NCBI RefSeq assembly: GCF_000422625.1
Contig: NZ_AUGK01000015.1
Location: forward strand, 6,267-70,266
Direction: 5' to 3'
Source of the DNA: Adlercreutzia mucosicola DSM 19490
GTDB taxonomy: Bacteria > Actinomycetota > Coriobacteriia > Coriobacteriales > Eggerthellaceae
Length of the DNA stretch: 64,000 nt
Positions 1 through 9,500 of the stretch are shown here, piece by piece; the first letter of the stretch is position 1, and each line of letters begins with the position of its first letter. The notes beneath the pieces are model-generated. The model ran no database searches, was not told the origin of the DNA, and saw nothing but the letters and a program-made list of their open reading frames with translations. The position numbers were made by a program, and so were the translations under genes.

Positions 1-3000
1 CCCGCCCCTGCGCCCGGCGCGGCGGCGCCTCTCGCCCAGGCGCCCTCCAATGCCTTCGAGCTGGGCGGGTTCACCATCTGGGGCGTCGACGGCGATACCG
101 TGACCGCCGCCGACTTCGCCTACGATGCGGCGGCCAAGACCCTCACGGTGAACACCGACAGGCACTTCGCCATCCAGAACACCGACCAGACAAAGGTGAC
201 CTCCGGAGACGGGACCGGACGCATAGCCAACCCGACGGACGTGGGCCTGGTAATCCCCTCCGGCCGAAATGCCACGCTGTCCATGGAAGGTCTAAGCATC
301 GAAAGCACTCAGCCCATCGACATCAAACCCGGTGCCGCGCTCACTGTCATCCTAGGCGACGGCACGAAAAACGAACTTGCGGCCACCGACGGCATGAAAG
401 CCGCCCTCCACTGCCCGACCGGCGCATCGCTCACCATCGACGACACCGTGGCCAACCGCACCGCCGAGGGCTCGCCCATCATCCCGGAAGACGGCGCCAT
501 CCCCGCCGACTGCATCCTCGCCAACGGGCAACGGGTATCCAAAGGAGACCCCCTCTCCAAGCTCGACAGCTCAAACCCTGGCGAACTATACGCCTGGACG
601 GTATCGGGCTCCAACGCGGCGGCCATTGGAAGCGACTACAACGGTGCCGGATGGAGCATAGCCCACGCCTGCGAGGGTGAGCCGGGAGGCAATATGACCT
701 TCGAAGGAGGCCGAATCATAGCCACGAGCGGATACAACGCTGACACAAGCTGGACGAACGGAGGGGCCGGCATCGGTGCGGGAACCGACGGCAACGGCAC
801 GGGGCCCAACGAGTGGATCACCATCAACGGGGGCCGCATAACCGCCACAGGCGGCGGCCACGGAGCCGGCATCGGCGCGGGCCTCTATGCGGCATCAGGC
901 AACATCCGCATTAACGGCGGCTTCGTGGAGGCCTTCGGCGGAGTGCACAGCAGCGGATTCGGAGGAGCCTGCAACCCCCAAGACAGCTCTGCCTTTAAGA
1001 TAATCCTCACCGGCGGCACGCTTCTTCCGACTGGCGGAAACGCAGCGTTCTCCTCCGATGCCGGAGCCCCCAACATCAAGGTCATCGTCACCGGAGGCTC
1101 GCTCGGCAACCAAAGCGGCGCTGAGGGCTTCAGGTTCATCGGCACCGCTACGAACGGCAAGGGCGACTCCATCACCATGGTAGAAGTGGACTTCACCTCG
1201 GACGTGGGCGAGAGCCCCTACCCCATCGTTAAGTGGCAGCTGCTCGTGGACGGCGTGCCCTACGACTACGGCGCGCCGGCCGAGTTCGACAAGGGGCACC
1301 TGTATTTATGGCTCCCGGAAGAGGTCAAGAAGAACAGCGAGGTCACCGTCAAGTTCACCTACCTGAATACCGACAAGCTGGACGAGAGCGGCAACCCCAC
1401 CCCCGTCACGCCGCTGCCCCTGTTCCGCCCCGCCGACAGCCAGCGGCCCCCCGGCGCCCCCGATGACGGGAAGCTGCGCCGCTACGTCGACTTCGAGCTG
1501 CCCGGATCCTACACCGACCAGCTGACCAAGTACTACGACGGCAAGCCCTTCCCCTCCCTGCCGCTGCCCTTCGAGGCCCCCGACGGCCGCAACCTGACCG
1601 ACAGCAACGCCATCACCTATAAGTACCAGAGGCTCGACGCCAACGGCGACCCCATCGGTCCCGAGCTGGAGAGCCACGACCCGAGCGGCGCGAGCCAGAT
1701 GCCCTCCGACGTGGGCTCCATGAAATTCACCGCCATATCGACCCAGTACTCCGACGACACCGAGGGACACTTCTCGGAGAGCTACTGGGGGCATCGGGCG
1801 ACCGGCACCTGCGAGATCCTCCCCATTGGGTCGCACATCAAGATCGAAAGCGCCACCTGGGAGAACTCCGAGACAAGCGAGCAGGAGAACGAGTCCAGCA
1901 TGGAGCTGACCCTCACCTGCACCGTAAAGCGCGCCGAAACCGACCCCTCCGGCGCCCCCACCAAGGCCACCTGCGCCGCGCCGGCGGGCTACATCCAGCT
2001 GTTCGTGGACGGAAAGAAGGCGGGCGACCCCATCGAGATCCTCTTCGCCGACAAGACGCTGCCCGACGGGACGGTGCTGCCGGCCAACGCCACAGCCAGC
2101 GGGGACACGACCACCTTCGCCTTCACGGCGGCGCCTTCCGCCATGGATCACCTCGTGCCCGTGGCCACCCCCAACGGGCGTCACGTCATCTCGGTGCAGT
2201 ACCTGCCCCCGAACGACGATGATGCGGCGCCGGCGAACTATCTGGCCAGCGCAAACCCCCTGGAAGATCCCGATGCGGCACCGAAGGTGGAGGTGGCCAT
2301 CTCGCCCATCGACCCGAACCCCACGGTGACGCCCGAGCCCGACCCCGACTGCGCCGACCCCGACGCGCCCGAGCCCGAGGTGTCGACGGGACCGGGGCAG
2401 CCCGCCGACCCGGGCGCCGACCCGGCCAAGCCCGGCGACAAGGCGTTCCGCGGCACCATCGTCACCACCTGGGGCGAGCCGAGCGAGGCGAACCCGCACC
2501 CCGGGCGCGTGCTGCTGAAGGTGACGACGCCCTCGTCGGGGCCGATCAGCGTGACCGACGCCAAGGGCAACGTGTTCGAGGCCGACTTCCTGCGGGGCGA
2601 GGACGGCCAGCCGGTGCGGGGCGAGGACGGCAGCTACACCCTGGTGCTGGACCCGACGGCGGTGGGCAAGGGGCAGCTCACCTTCAGGCAGGAGCCCAAC
2701 GGCGCCTACACCGGCAGCACCTGGATCTACGACGTCATCGTGAGGCCCGACGCGACCGTGGCCCCGGCGCCCGCGCTGGCGAAGAGGGCCGAGAACCTGA
2801 CGCACCCGAACGGCCCGACGCAGCCGGGCGACCGCATCCGCTACACGATCGAGGCGTCGAACGGGGCCAAGGGGTCGCTGTGGACGGACGTCGTGGTCAC
2901 CGACCCGCTGCCGGCGTGCCTGGAGCTGGACGAGAGGTCCGTGAGGCTGGACAACCCGTCGGCGGCCATCGCCGACCGCGCGCTCTCGAAGGCGCCGTCG

Positions 3001-4485
3001 GTGGCGGCCGCCGACGTGGGCAGGTTCTCGCTGTCGACCCCCGGCGCGGGCGGGAGGCCCGTGCTGACGGTGCCCGTCGGGGACGTGGCCGGCGGGGCCG
3101 CCGCGACCGTGGCCTTCGAGTGCACGGTGCGCGCGGGGCTGGACTTCTCCGACCCGGCGGCGGTGGGCCTCGGGAACATCGCCTCGGCGGAGGGCAAGCG
3201 CCCGAACCCCGACGACCCGGACGGCCCCGACGTGGGGCCCGTGGCCCCGCCCGACACCGACCCGGCGACGCCTCCCGGGGGCGGTACCGTGGCCCCGGCC
3301 GACCCCGACGCGCGGGTGTCCAAGAGCGTGGAGAACCTCACCGCCCCCGGCGCGAAGGTGACGCACCTGGGGGACCGCCTGCGCTACACGGTCGAGCTCT
3401 CGAACGCCGGGCCGGCCGACAGCTGCCTCATGGGCGCCGTCATATCCGACCCGCTGCCGGCGGGCATGGAGCCCGTGCCGGGCAGCATCCGCCTGGCCGT
3501 GGACGGCGGGAAGCCCGTCGCGGTGGACGACGCGGCCTACGACCGGGCGAGCCGCACCGTCGCCGTGGCCTGCGGCGATGTGTGGGGCGGGCACAGGGCC
3601 GTGCTCGTCTTCGACGCGACCGTGGGCGAGGCGGCCCTCGGGGCCGATGCCGCCAACGTGGCCTTCGCCTACGGGCAGGTGCCCTCCGAGAGCCCGGGGG
3701 CGCGCCCCGAGGGCCCGGAGCCCGGAGGGCCCGCCGAGCCGCCCGCGGGCGAGCCCGAGGCGTCCTCGCCGCCGGCGGTCCCGCCCGTCGTCGTGGGCGG
3801 CGACCCGGAGGGGGGCGACGTCGCGATCGGGAAGACCGCCGAGAACCTCTCCCGCGGGGACGGGACCACCCGCGTGGGCGACACGGTGCGCTACGAGATA
3901 GCCCTGCGCGACGAGGGGGCGGGCACGAGCTGGATGGACGCCGTCATCCGCGACGAGGTGCCCGAGGGGCTGGAGCCCGTGAGCGGCACCATCCGCCTGA
4001 CGCTTCCCGACGGGAGCGAGGTGGCCGTGGACGACGCGGCCTACGACCCGAAGACGAGGACGCTCGCCGTCGCCTGCGGCCACCTCCACGGCGGGCAGGA
4101 GGCCGTCCTCTCCTTCGACGCGCTCGTGACGGGGGCCGCCGTGGGCGCCGACATCGGCAACGTGGCGGTCGGCCTGGGCACGCCGCCGAGCAGCTGGGAC
4201 CCCGACGGCGAGCACCCCGGGCCGGGCGCGCCCTTCGACCCGCCGGAGGGCTGGGGCGCCTACGACCGCTCGCACGGCAAGGTCGTCTCCGACCCGGCCT
4301 ACCCGCCGGGAGTGGACAGGCTGGGCGGCGTCATCGACGGCGAGGCCGACGAGCGCACCACCATCGCCCACAAGCTCGCCCAGACCGGCGACGCCCTGGC
4401 TGCTGCGGCGCTCCTGCCCGCGGCCCTCACCCTGGCGGCGGGCGCCCTGCTGCTCGCCCGTCGGCGCCTGCGCCGGGAGAGGTAG
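1..4485 (+). CDS. giant LAQTG cell-wall-anchored adhesin-like protein (5' end outside window)
   Basis: The reading frame is open from base 1, so the start and signal peptide lie upstream; 1494 residues are visible. The N-terminal third is glycine-rich with repeated 'INGG.I.A.GG..GAGIGAG' patterns, typical of beta-helical or carbohydrate-binding surface domains. A middle region carries Ig-like sequence and a Pro/Asp-rich linker. Three DUF11-like repeats follow, each opening with a variant of 'K.AENL' and a 'GD..RY.I..SN' strand (about residues 925-1075, 1105-1235 and 1275-1395). The end is a sorting signal: LAQTGD, a hydrophobic helix, then an Arg-rich tail, so sortase anchoring is expected. 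It is a full-length paralogue of the adhesin downstream (bases 1-95 are identical to 6992-7086). Ligand and sortase are unknown; adhesion is an inference from architecture. Confidence 0.85.
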   Translation, partial: PAPAPGAAAPLAQAPSNAFELGGFTIWGVDGDTVTAADFAYDAAAKTLTVNTDRHFAIQNTDQTKVTSGDGTGRIANPTDVGLVIPSGRNATLSMEGLSIESTQPIDIKPGAALTVILGDGTKNELAATDGMKAALHCPTGASLTIDDTVANRTAEGSPIIPEDGAIPADCILANGQRVSKGDPLSKLDSSNPGELYAWTVSGSNAAAIGSDYNGAGWSIAHACEGEPGGNMTFEGGRIIATSGYNADTSWTNGGAGIGAGTDGNGTGPNEWITINGGRITATGGGHGAGIGAGLYAASGNIRINGGFVEAFGGVHSSGFGGACNPQDSSAFKIILTGGTLLPTGGNAAFSSDAGAPNIKVIVTGGSLGNQSGAEGFRFIGTATNGKGDSITMVEVDFTSDVGESPYPIVKWQLLVDGVPYDYGAPAEFDKGHLYLWLPEEVKKNSEVTVKFTYLNTDKLDESGNPTPVTPLPLFRPADSQRPPGAPDDGKLRRYVDFELPGSYTDQLTKYYDGKPFPSLPLPFEAPDGRNLTDSNAITYKYQRLDANGDPIGPELESHDPSGASQMPSDVGSMKFTAISTQYSDDTEGHFSESYWGHRATGTCEILPIGSHIKIESATWENSETSEQENESSMELTLTCTVKRAETDPSGAPTKATCAAPAGYIQLFVDGKKAGDPIEILFADKTLPDGTVLPANATASGDTTTFAFTAAPSAMDHLVPVATPNGRHVISVQYLPPNDDDAAPANYLASANPLEDPDAAPKVEVAISPIDPNPTVTPEPDPDCADPDAPEPEVSTGPGQPADPGADPAKPGDKAFRGTIVTTWGEPSEANPHPGRVLLKVTTPSSGPISVTDAKGNVFEADFLRGEDGQPVRGEDGSYTLVLDPTAVGKGQLTFRQEPNGAYTGSTWIYDVIVRPDATVAPAPALAKRAENLTHPNGPTQPGDRIRYTIEASNGAKGSLWTDVVVTDPLPACLELDERSVRLDNPSAAIADRALSKAPSVAAADVGRFSLSTPGAGGRPVLTVPVGDVAGGAAATVAFECTVRAGLDFSDPAAVGLGNIASAEGKRPNPDDPDGPDVGPVAPPDTDPATPPGGGTVAPADPDARVSKSVENLTAPGAKVTHLGDRLRYTVELSNAGPADSCLMGAVISDPLPAGMEPVPGSIRLAVDGGKPVAVDDAAYDRASRTVAVACGDVWGGHRAVLVFDATVGEAALGADAANVAFAYGQVPSESPGARPEGPEPGGPAEPPAGEPEASSPPAVPPVVVGGDPEGGDVAIGKTAENLSRGDGTTRVGDTVRYEIALRDEGAGTSWMDAVIRDEVPEGLEPVSGTIRLTLPDGSEVAVDDAAYDPKTRTLAVACGHLHGGQEAVLSFDALVTGAAVGADIGNVAVGLGTPPSSWDPDGEHPGPGAPFDPPEGWGAYDRSHGKVVSDPAYPPGVDRLGGVIDGEADERTTIAHKLAQTGDALAAAALLPAALTLAAGALLLARRRLRRER

Positions 4486-4492
4486 CACCAAC

Positions 4493-4527
4493 GGGGCCGC
4501 TTTCCACGCGCAGCAGGAAACGGCCCC
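4493..4527 (+). terminator. probable intrinsic terminator of first adhesin gene
   Basis: A GC-rich hairpin (GGGGCCG at 4493-4499 with CGGCCCC at 4521-4527, extended by a CTTTCC/GGAAA pairing) begins 8 bases after the stop codon. No good T-run follows, so efficiency is uncertain. Confidence 0.45.
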
Positions 4528-4604
4528 TCCCTGCTCTCGGGTCGCTTTCGGGCAACAAAAGCGCCGCGATCAGCCGGGCCGCCTTCGGGCGGCCCGCTCT
4601 GTTT

Positions 4605-4653
4605 CCTCGCGCTCCCGCCCTGCCGTCATCCCCGGCAGGGCGGGAGCGCGAGG
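4605..4653. repeat. perfect 20-bp inverted repeat
   Basis: Arms 4605-4624 and 4634-4653 are exactly complementary with a 9-base loop. A shorter hairpin (GGGCCGCC/GGCGGCCC, about 4576-4594) lies just before it. The element sits between the first adhesin gene and the hipBA promoter and has no T-run. It may be a transcription barrier or an extragenic palindrome. Confidence 0.6.
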
Positions 4654-4785
4654 ACGTCTCTCCAGATGACAGAATCAAAGGCCATCTCTCCATTTTGTCT
4701 CATATTGTTTACATAGTCCCTTATTGGAACGATCTATTTCCTCGCATTATGCTAGAATGTATCAAATTTATAGCAAGGAGAGCCT
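4654..4785 (+). promoter_or_regulatory. AT-rich promoter region of the hipBA-like operon
   Basis: A sharp drop in GC (4680-4775) precedes the antitoxin gene. Possible elements are TTGGAA (4724-4729) and TATGCT (4749-4754), 19 bases apart, or TAGAAT (4753-4758). The ribosome binding site AAGGAG is at 4775-4780, five bases before the ATG. HipB-type antitoxins usually autorepress here; no clear operator palindrome was found. Confidence 0.4.
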
Positions 4786-5064
4786 ATGCTGCTTAACGAG
4801 GATATCGCAGAGCGCGTGAAGGAGGGCAGGCGCGAGCTCGGCATGACGCAAGGCGAGCTCGCCAAGCAGGCCGGCGTGAGCCGCCCCACCATCGCGCGCA
4901 TCGAGGGAGGCAGGGCGGAGCACGTCTCCCTCGGCACGGTTGAGCGCGTGCTCAACGCAACCAACTGGGATCTAGCCATCGACCGGGGCGTGCGCCCCAA
5001 GGGTCAGGACGACGGATTCGACATCGAGGCGTACCTCGATTCGCTCTACGGTAACGCGCGATGA
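4786..5064 (+). CDS. hipB: HipB-like XRE-family antitoxin / repressor
   Basis: A 92-residue protein with one helix-turn-helix of the XRE/Cro type (residues about 10-65). It contains 'MTQGELAKQAGVSRPTIARI', the typical scanning and recognition helices. The acidic C-terminal tail is of the kind that contacts the kinase partner. The ATG is preceded by AAGGAG. The stop overlaps the start of the hipA-like gene by four bases (ATGA), indicating translational coupling. Known family role: binds its own promoter and neutralises the HipA kinase. No feature argues against an intact gene. The symbol is by homology and order; HigA-like naming would also be possible without the neighbour. Confidence 0.85.
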   Translation: MLLNEDIAERVKEGRRELGMTQGELAKQAGVSRPTIARIEGGRAEHVSLGTVERVLNATNWDLAIDRGVRPKGQDDGFDIEAYLDSLYGNAR

Positions 5065-6380
5065 ACCCCGCACGCGAGAAGAGCCTCGATGTCCTCATCG
5101 CCGGCACCTTCGCCGGCCGCCTCATCATGTCGGGGGACGGCGAGCTCACCTTCTCCTACCACCCGGCCTACCAGGGTCCCGACCTCTCGGTCGGCATACC
5201 CGTTTCCAGCGACGATTACGTCGGCCGCCGCGTGCTCGCCTGGTTCGACAACCTTCTCCCCGACAATCCACAGGTCCGCCGGGGAATGGCGGCGGAGGCG
5301 GGAACCAGCACCGGCGTGTTCCCCCTCCTCGCCCGCTTCGGCCTCGACCTGCCGGGCGCCATCCAGGTCGTCGCCCCCGACGAGACGCACCCGAGCGAGC
5401 GGGAAGGCGGCTATGTCCTTTTGACCGACAGGGCCATCGGCGCGAGGCTGAGACGGCTCGCCGACGACGACGCCCGCCATCGTGCGCGCTCCTGGACGAC
5501 GAGAGATGAGCACTGGTCCCTCGGCGGCATGCAGGCCAAGCTCGCGCTCCGCCGCCACGAGGGCCGGTGGTACGAGTGCACGGGAAGCGGAGCCTCGAAC
5601 ACAATCGTGAAGCCCGGCGCCGCCGGACTCGACAACCAGGCGCTCGTCGAATACGCCACTATGCGGCTCGCGGCAGCCTGCGGACTCCCCACCGCTTCGG
5701 TTTCCCTCGAGAATTTCGACGGCGCCGAGGCCATCGCCATCGAGCGCTACGACCGCTTCACGTCCCCCGAAAGCGGGCAGGTCACCCGCATCCACCAAGA
5801 GGATCTCTGCCAGGCGCTGGCGACGCCCTCCTCGAAGAAGTACACGACGGACGGGGGGCCCTCGTCCGTCCAGGCAATGGAGCTGATGCGCGGCGCCGAG
5901 GGCAACAGCACGGGGCGCTTCGTCGACGCCCTTCTGTTCAACTGCCTTACCGCCTCGACCGACGCCCACGCGAAGAACTACTCGCTGCTGCATCCCGCGC
6001 AGGGCAGATACCTTCTCGCGCCGCTCTACGACGTGGCGAGCGCAGCACCCTTCATGAAGAAGGGGAAGACCTACCACCTTGCCATGTCCATAGGCGGCGA
6101 GAATCGCGTGGGGTGGCTGAGAAAAAGCTCGTTGGAGCGCTTCGCGAAGATCCACGGTCTTGACGCTGGCGCGCTGATCGACAGGACGGACGAGATCGCG
6201 GATGCCGTCGTAGCCAACATCGATGCCGTGCTCGACGAGCTGCCCCATCGGGATGGCATCGATCGGCTTACGGAGGTGCTTCGCCTCAGGCTGCTTGCCC
6301 TGTGCAGGGCGACCCAGCGCAACATCCGCGTAGAGAGCACACACTTCGAGGCGATCGACATCACGCGCTACAACAGCTAG
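5061..6380 (+). CDS. hipA: HipA-like serine/threonine kinase toxin
   Basis: A 439-residue protein of the usual HipA length. The N-terminal subdomain (about 10-110) contains 'DNLLPDNPQVRRGMA', typical of HipA_N/couple_hipA. The kinase core has the Gly-rich loop 'SLGGMQAKLAL' (about 155-165), the catalytic 'STDAHAKNYSLL' (Asp and Asn of the HipA catalytic loop) and the following 'PLYDVASA' (DFG-equivalent). All catalytic residues appear present, so it should be active. In the family, HipA phosphorylates glutamyl-tRNA synthetase and triggers persistence; gltX is at 61.5 kb in this window, but no specific link is shown. It forms an operon with the antitoxin and sits between two recombinogenic adhesin paralogues. 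Confidence 0.88.
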   Translation: MNPAREKSLDVLIAGTFAGRLIMSGDGELTFSYHPAYQGPDLSVGIPVSSDDYVGRRVLAWFDNLLPDNPQVRRGMAAEAGTSTGVFPLLARFGLDLPGAIQVVAPDETHPSEREGGYVLLTDRAIGARLRRLADDDARHRARSWTTRDEHWSLGGMQAKLALRRHEGRWYECTGSGASNTIVKPGAAGLDNQALVEYATMRLAAACGLPTASVSLENFDGAEAIAIERYDRFTSPESGQVTRIHQEDLCQALATPSSKKYTTDGGPSSVQAMELMRGAEGNSTGRFVDALLFNCLTASTDAHAKNYSLLHPAQGRYLLAPLYDVASAAPFMKKGKTYHLAMSIGGENRVGWLRKSSLERFAKIHGLDAGALIDRTDEIADAVVANIDAVLDELPHRDGIDRLTEVLRLRLLALCRATQRNIRVESTHFEAIDITRYNS

Positions 6381-6405
6381 CCACCTCGACTGCCCGGCAC
6401 GTATC

Positions 6406-6413
6406 GGGGGGGG
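6406..6413. repeat. G8 homopolymer tract
   Basis: Eight consecutive G lie between the hipA-like stop and the predicted promoter of the second adhesin, 33 bases upstream of its -35. A tract of this length is prone to slippage. Any effect on promoter activity is speculative. Confidence 0.8.
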
Positions 6414-6445
6414 CGGGTCCAGTCCTTACATTTACCTGCGCCTCC

Positions 6446-6474
6446 TTGCCAGACGAAGCTCGCAGGTGTACACT
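6446..6474 (+). promoter_or_regulatory. predicted sigma70-type promoter of second adhesin
   Basis: TTGCCA (6446-6451) and TACACT (6469-6474) are separated by exactly 17 bases. The ATG is at 6592, giving a leader of about 110 bases. The ribosome binding site AAGGAG is at 6579-6584. Confidence 0.5.
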
Positions 6475-6591
6475 CCTCCAAGATTTGTCGACAGCTCGGC
6501 AACGCTTCGCGTACCCTGGCGCGGCCCCGAAAGGGGCATCGGCAGGCGTCCGATAGGCGCGGCCGAGGGCACCGAGAGAAGGAGAAGCACC

Positions 6592-9500
6592 ATGAAAGAG
6601 AAGCGGCAGGGGTCGCTTCTGCGCCTGGGCCTGGCGGCCGCGCTCGCCTGCGGGATGGCTCCCGCGGCGGCCTTCGCCGAGCCACAGGCCCAAATCACGG
6701 AGACCCCCCCCCATCGAGTTTTCTGAGCCGGTAGCCGACGCTGCCGACCCCGGCGAGGCCGTCCCGGCCGAGGGCGATCCGCCCGCCTCTCTCCCCTCTC
6801 AATCTCCCGGCGCCCCCGATGGCGCTACCGACCCTGGCTCCGCAATCGGCTCCGGCCCCCAAGCCAGCCCAACGGCCGATCCCGCAGCAACGGTCTCCCG
6901 GCCGGGCCCCAACGCCGCCCCGGCCGGCTCTTCCGCCGGCGCGCCCGATCCCGTGGCCCAAGCCGTCCTGGCGGCGGACCTCCCCCTGACGCCCGCCCCT
7001 GCGCCCGGCGCGGCGGCGCCTCTCGCCCAGGCGCCCTCCAATGCCTTCGAGCTGGGCGGGTTCACCATCTGGGGCGTCGACGGCGACGCGGTGACCGCCT
7101 CCGACTTCGCCTACGACGAGGCCGCCAAGACCCTCACGGTGAACACCGACAAGCACTTCGCCCTGCAAACGGACGACCAGACCCTCTCCGACAAAGAGGA
7201 CGAGAGCGTGCACACCATCGTGGGCGCTCACACGAACCCCGTGAGCACCCGCCTCATCGTTCCCGCTGGCCGCGAGGCGCATATCACGCTTGCGGGCGTG
7301 GGCATCCGAGCGGAATCCGCCATCGCTACCAACAGCGCCATCGATATTGCCAAGGGGGCCTCCTGTCATCTCGTCCTGGCCGACGGAACGCACAACTCAC
7401 TTGTCTCCTTCGCAGCGAATGGCTCCGGCATCCACAATTCCACCGGAGCTTCTCTCGCTATCGACGATTCAGTGGCCAACAAGGACCAGAGGGGCAACGC
7501 CATCGTTCCCGAAGACGGCTTCGTTCCCGCCGACGCTGTTCTGGCCAATGGGACGCGAATCAAGAAGGGCGATCCCCTCACGGTCATGGACAGCGACCAC
7601 CCGGGCTCCCTCCTCGCCTGGTGCACGGCGGGCTCTGGCGCGGCCATCGGAGGTCGCGGAGACACTTCGTTCGGCAATGCAGGTGAAGACGGAGGCTCCT
7701 TCACTATGGACGGGGGCGTCGTCACCGCCCGCAGCTCTTATAATTACGATGCGGGCGGATGGCATTGCTCGGCCGGAGTGGGCGGGGGCAGCTGGGGAGG
7801 CAATGGAACCGGCGCCGACGAGTGGATCACCATCAACGGAGGGCGCCTCACCGCCATCGGCGGCAATCATGGTGCCGGCGTGGGCAGCGGCAACCAGGGC
7901 GCCTGCGGCAACATTCGCATCAACGGCGGCTACGTCATCTCCAAGGGCGGCGACCACGGCAGCGGGTTCGGTGCTGCTTGCATCCCCGCCGACAGCTCTG
8001 CGTTCAAAATGATCTTCACCGGGGGTACCCTCATCCCCTCAACCGTCTACCCACCCGCTTATGCTGGCACGGGTGATATCGGCGCGCCGAACGCCGACAT
8101 CACCATCACCGGCGGCTCCATCGGCAACGGCCGCGACCCCGAGCACTTCACCTTCTCAGGCAATGTCCACAACGCCGAGGGTGAGCCCATCAAGATGATC
8201 CAGGTAGATCTCACCTCGGACGTGGGCGAGAACACTTTCGCCCTCAGCGAGTGGGAGCTCAAGGTTGACGGTGTGCCCTACGACTACGGCGCGCCGGCCG
8301 AGTTCGACAAGGGACATCTGTACCTGTGGCTGCCCGAGCGCGTCGTGAAGGACTCCGAGGTGACCGTGGAGTTCACCTACCTGGACACCGACAAGCTGGA
8401 CGAGAGCGGCAACCCCACCCCCGTCACGCCGCTGCCCCTGTTCCGCCCCGCCGACAGCTCGCTGCCGCCCGGCGTCACCAACGACGGCAAGCTGCGTCGC
8501 TACGTGGACTTCGAGCTGGACCCCGACTACCTCGCCGGCCTCAGCAAGTACTACGACGGCGAGCCATTCCCCGTCTTCCCGCTGCCCCTGCGCGCCCCCG
8601 ACGGGCGCGACCTCACCGAGGCCGACAAGATCACCTTCAAGTACCAACGCCTCGACCCGTCGGGCAACCCTGTGGGCGCGGAGACCGACAACGGCGCCGA
8701 CGTGGGCACCATGACGTTCACGGCCATATCGACCCAGTACTCCGACGACACCGAGGGGAACTTCTCGGAAAGCTACTGGGGCCATCGCGCCACGGGCCGC
8801 TGCGAGATCTGGCCCATCGGATCCCAGGTGGCCATCAAGAGCGCCACCTGGGAGAACGGCCAGGCTAGCGTGCAGGAGAACCCCTCGGATCGCAAGCTGT
8901 CACTCACCTGCACGGTGAAGCGGGCCGACACCGACCCCTCCGGCGCCCCCACCAAGGCCACCTGCGCCGCGCCCCAGGGCTACATCCAGCTGTTCGTGGA
9001 CGGGAAGAAGGCGGGCGACCCCATCGAGATCCTCTTCGCCGACAAGACGCTGCCCGACGGGACGGTGCTACCGGCCAACGCCACAGCCAGCGGGGACACG
9101 ACCACCTTCATCTACACCGCCTCGCCGGCCGAGGTGGACCACCTCGTGCCCGTGGCCACCCCCAACGGCCGCCACGTCATCTCGGTGCAGTACCTGCCCC
9201 CGAACGACGATGATGCGGCGCCGGCGAACTATCTGGCCAGCGCGAACCCCCTGGAAGATCCCGATGCGGCACCGAAGGTGGAGGTGGCCATCTCGCCCAT
9301 CGACCCGGCGACCGAGGTTGTCCAGAAGGACGACCCCGACAACAAGGACCCCGACTCCCCCGAACCCGACGTCAGCGCCAGCGCGCCCCGACCCGCCGAC
9401 CCGGACGCCGAGACCGGCAAGCCCGGCGACAAGATCGTGGACGGCACCATCGTCACCACCTGGGGCGAGGCCAGCGACGACAACCCGCACCCCGGGCGCG

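Noticed and set aside
1306-4491. A very long open frame on the minus strand through the first adhesin
   Set aside because: It is an artefact of high GC and strong third-position bias: the composition is Arg/Gly/His/Val-rich low complexity, no family pattern, no signal; the plus-strand frame has clear domains.
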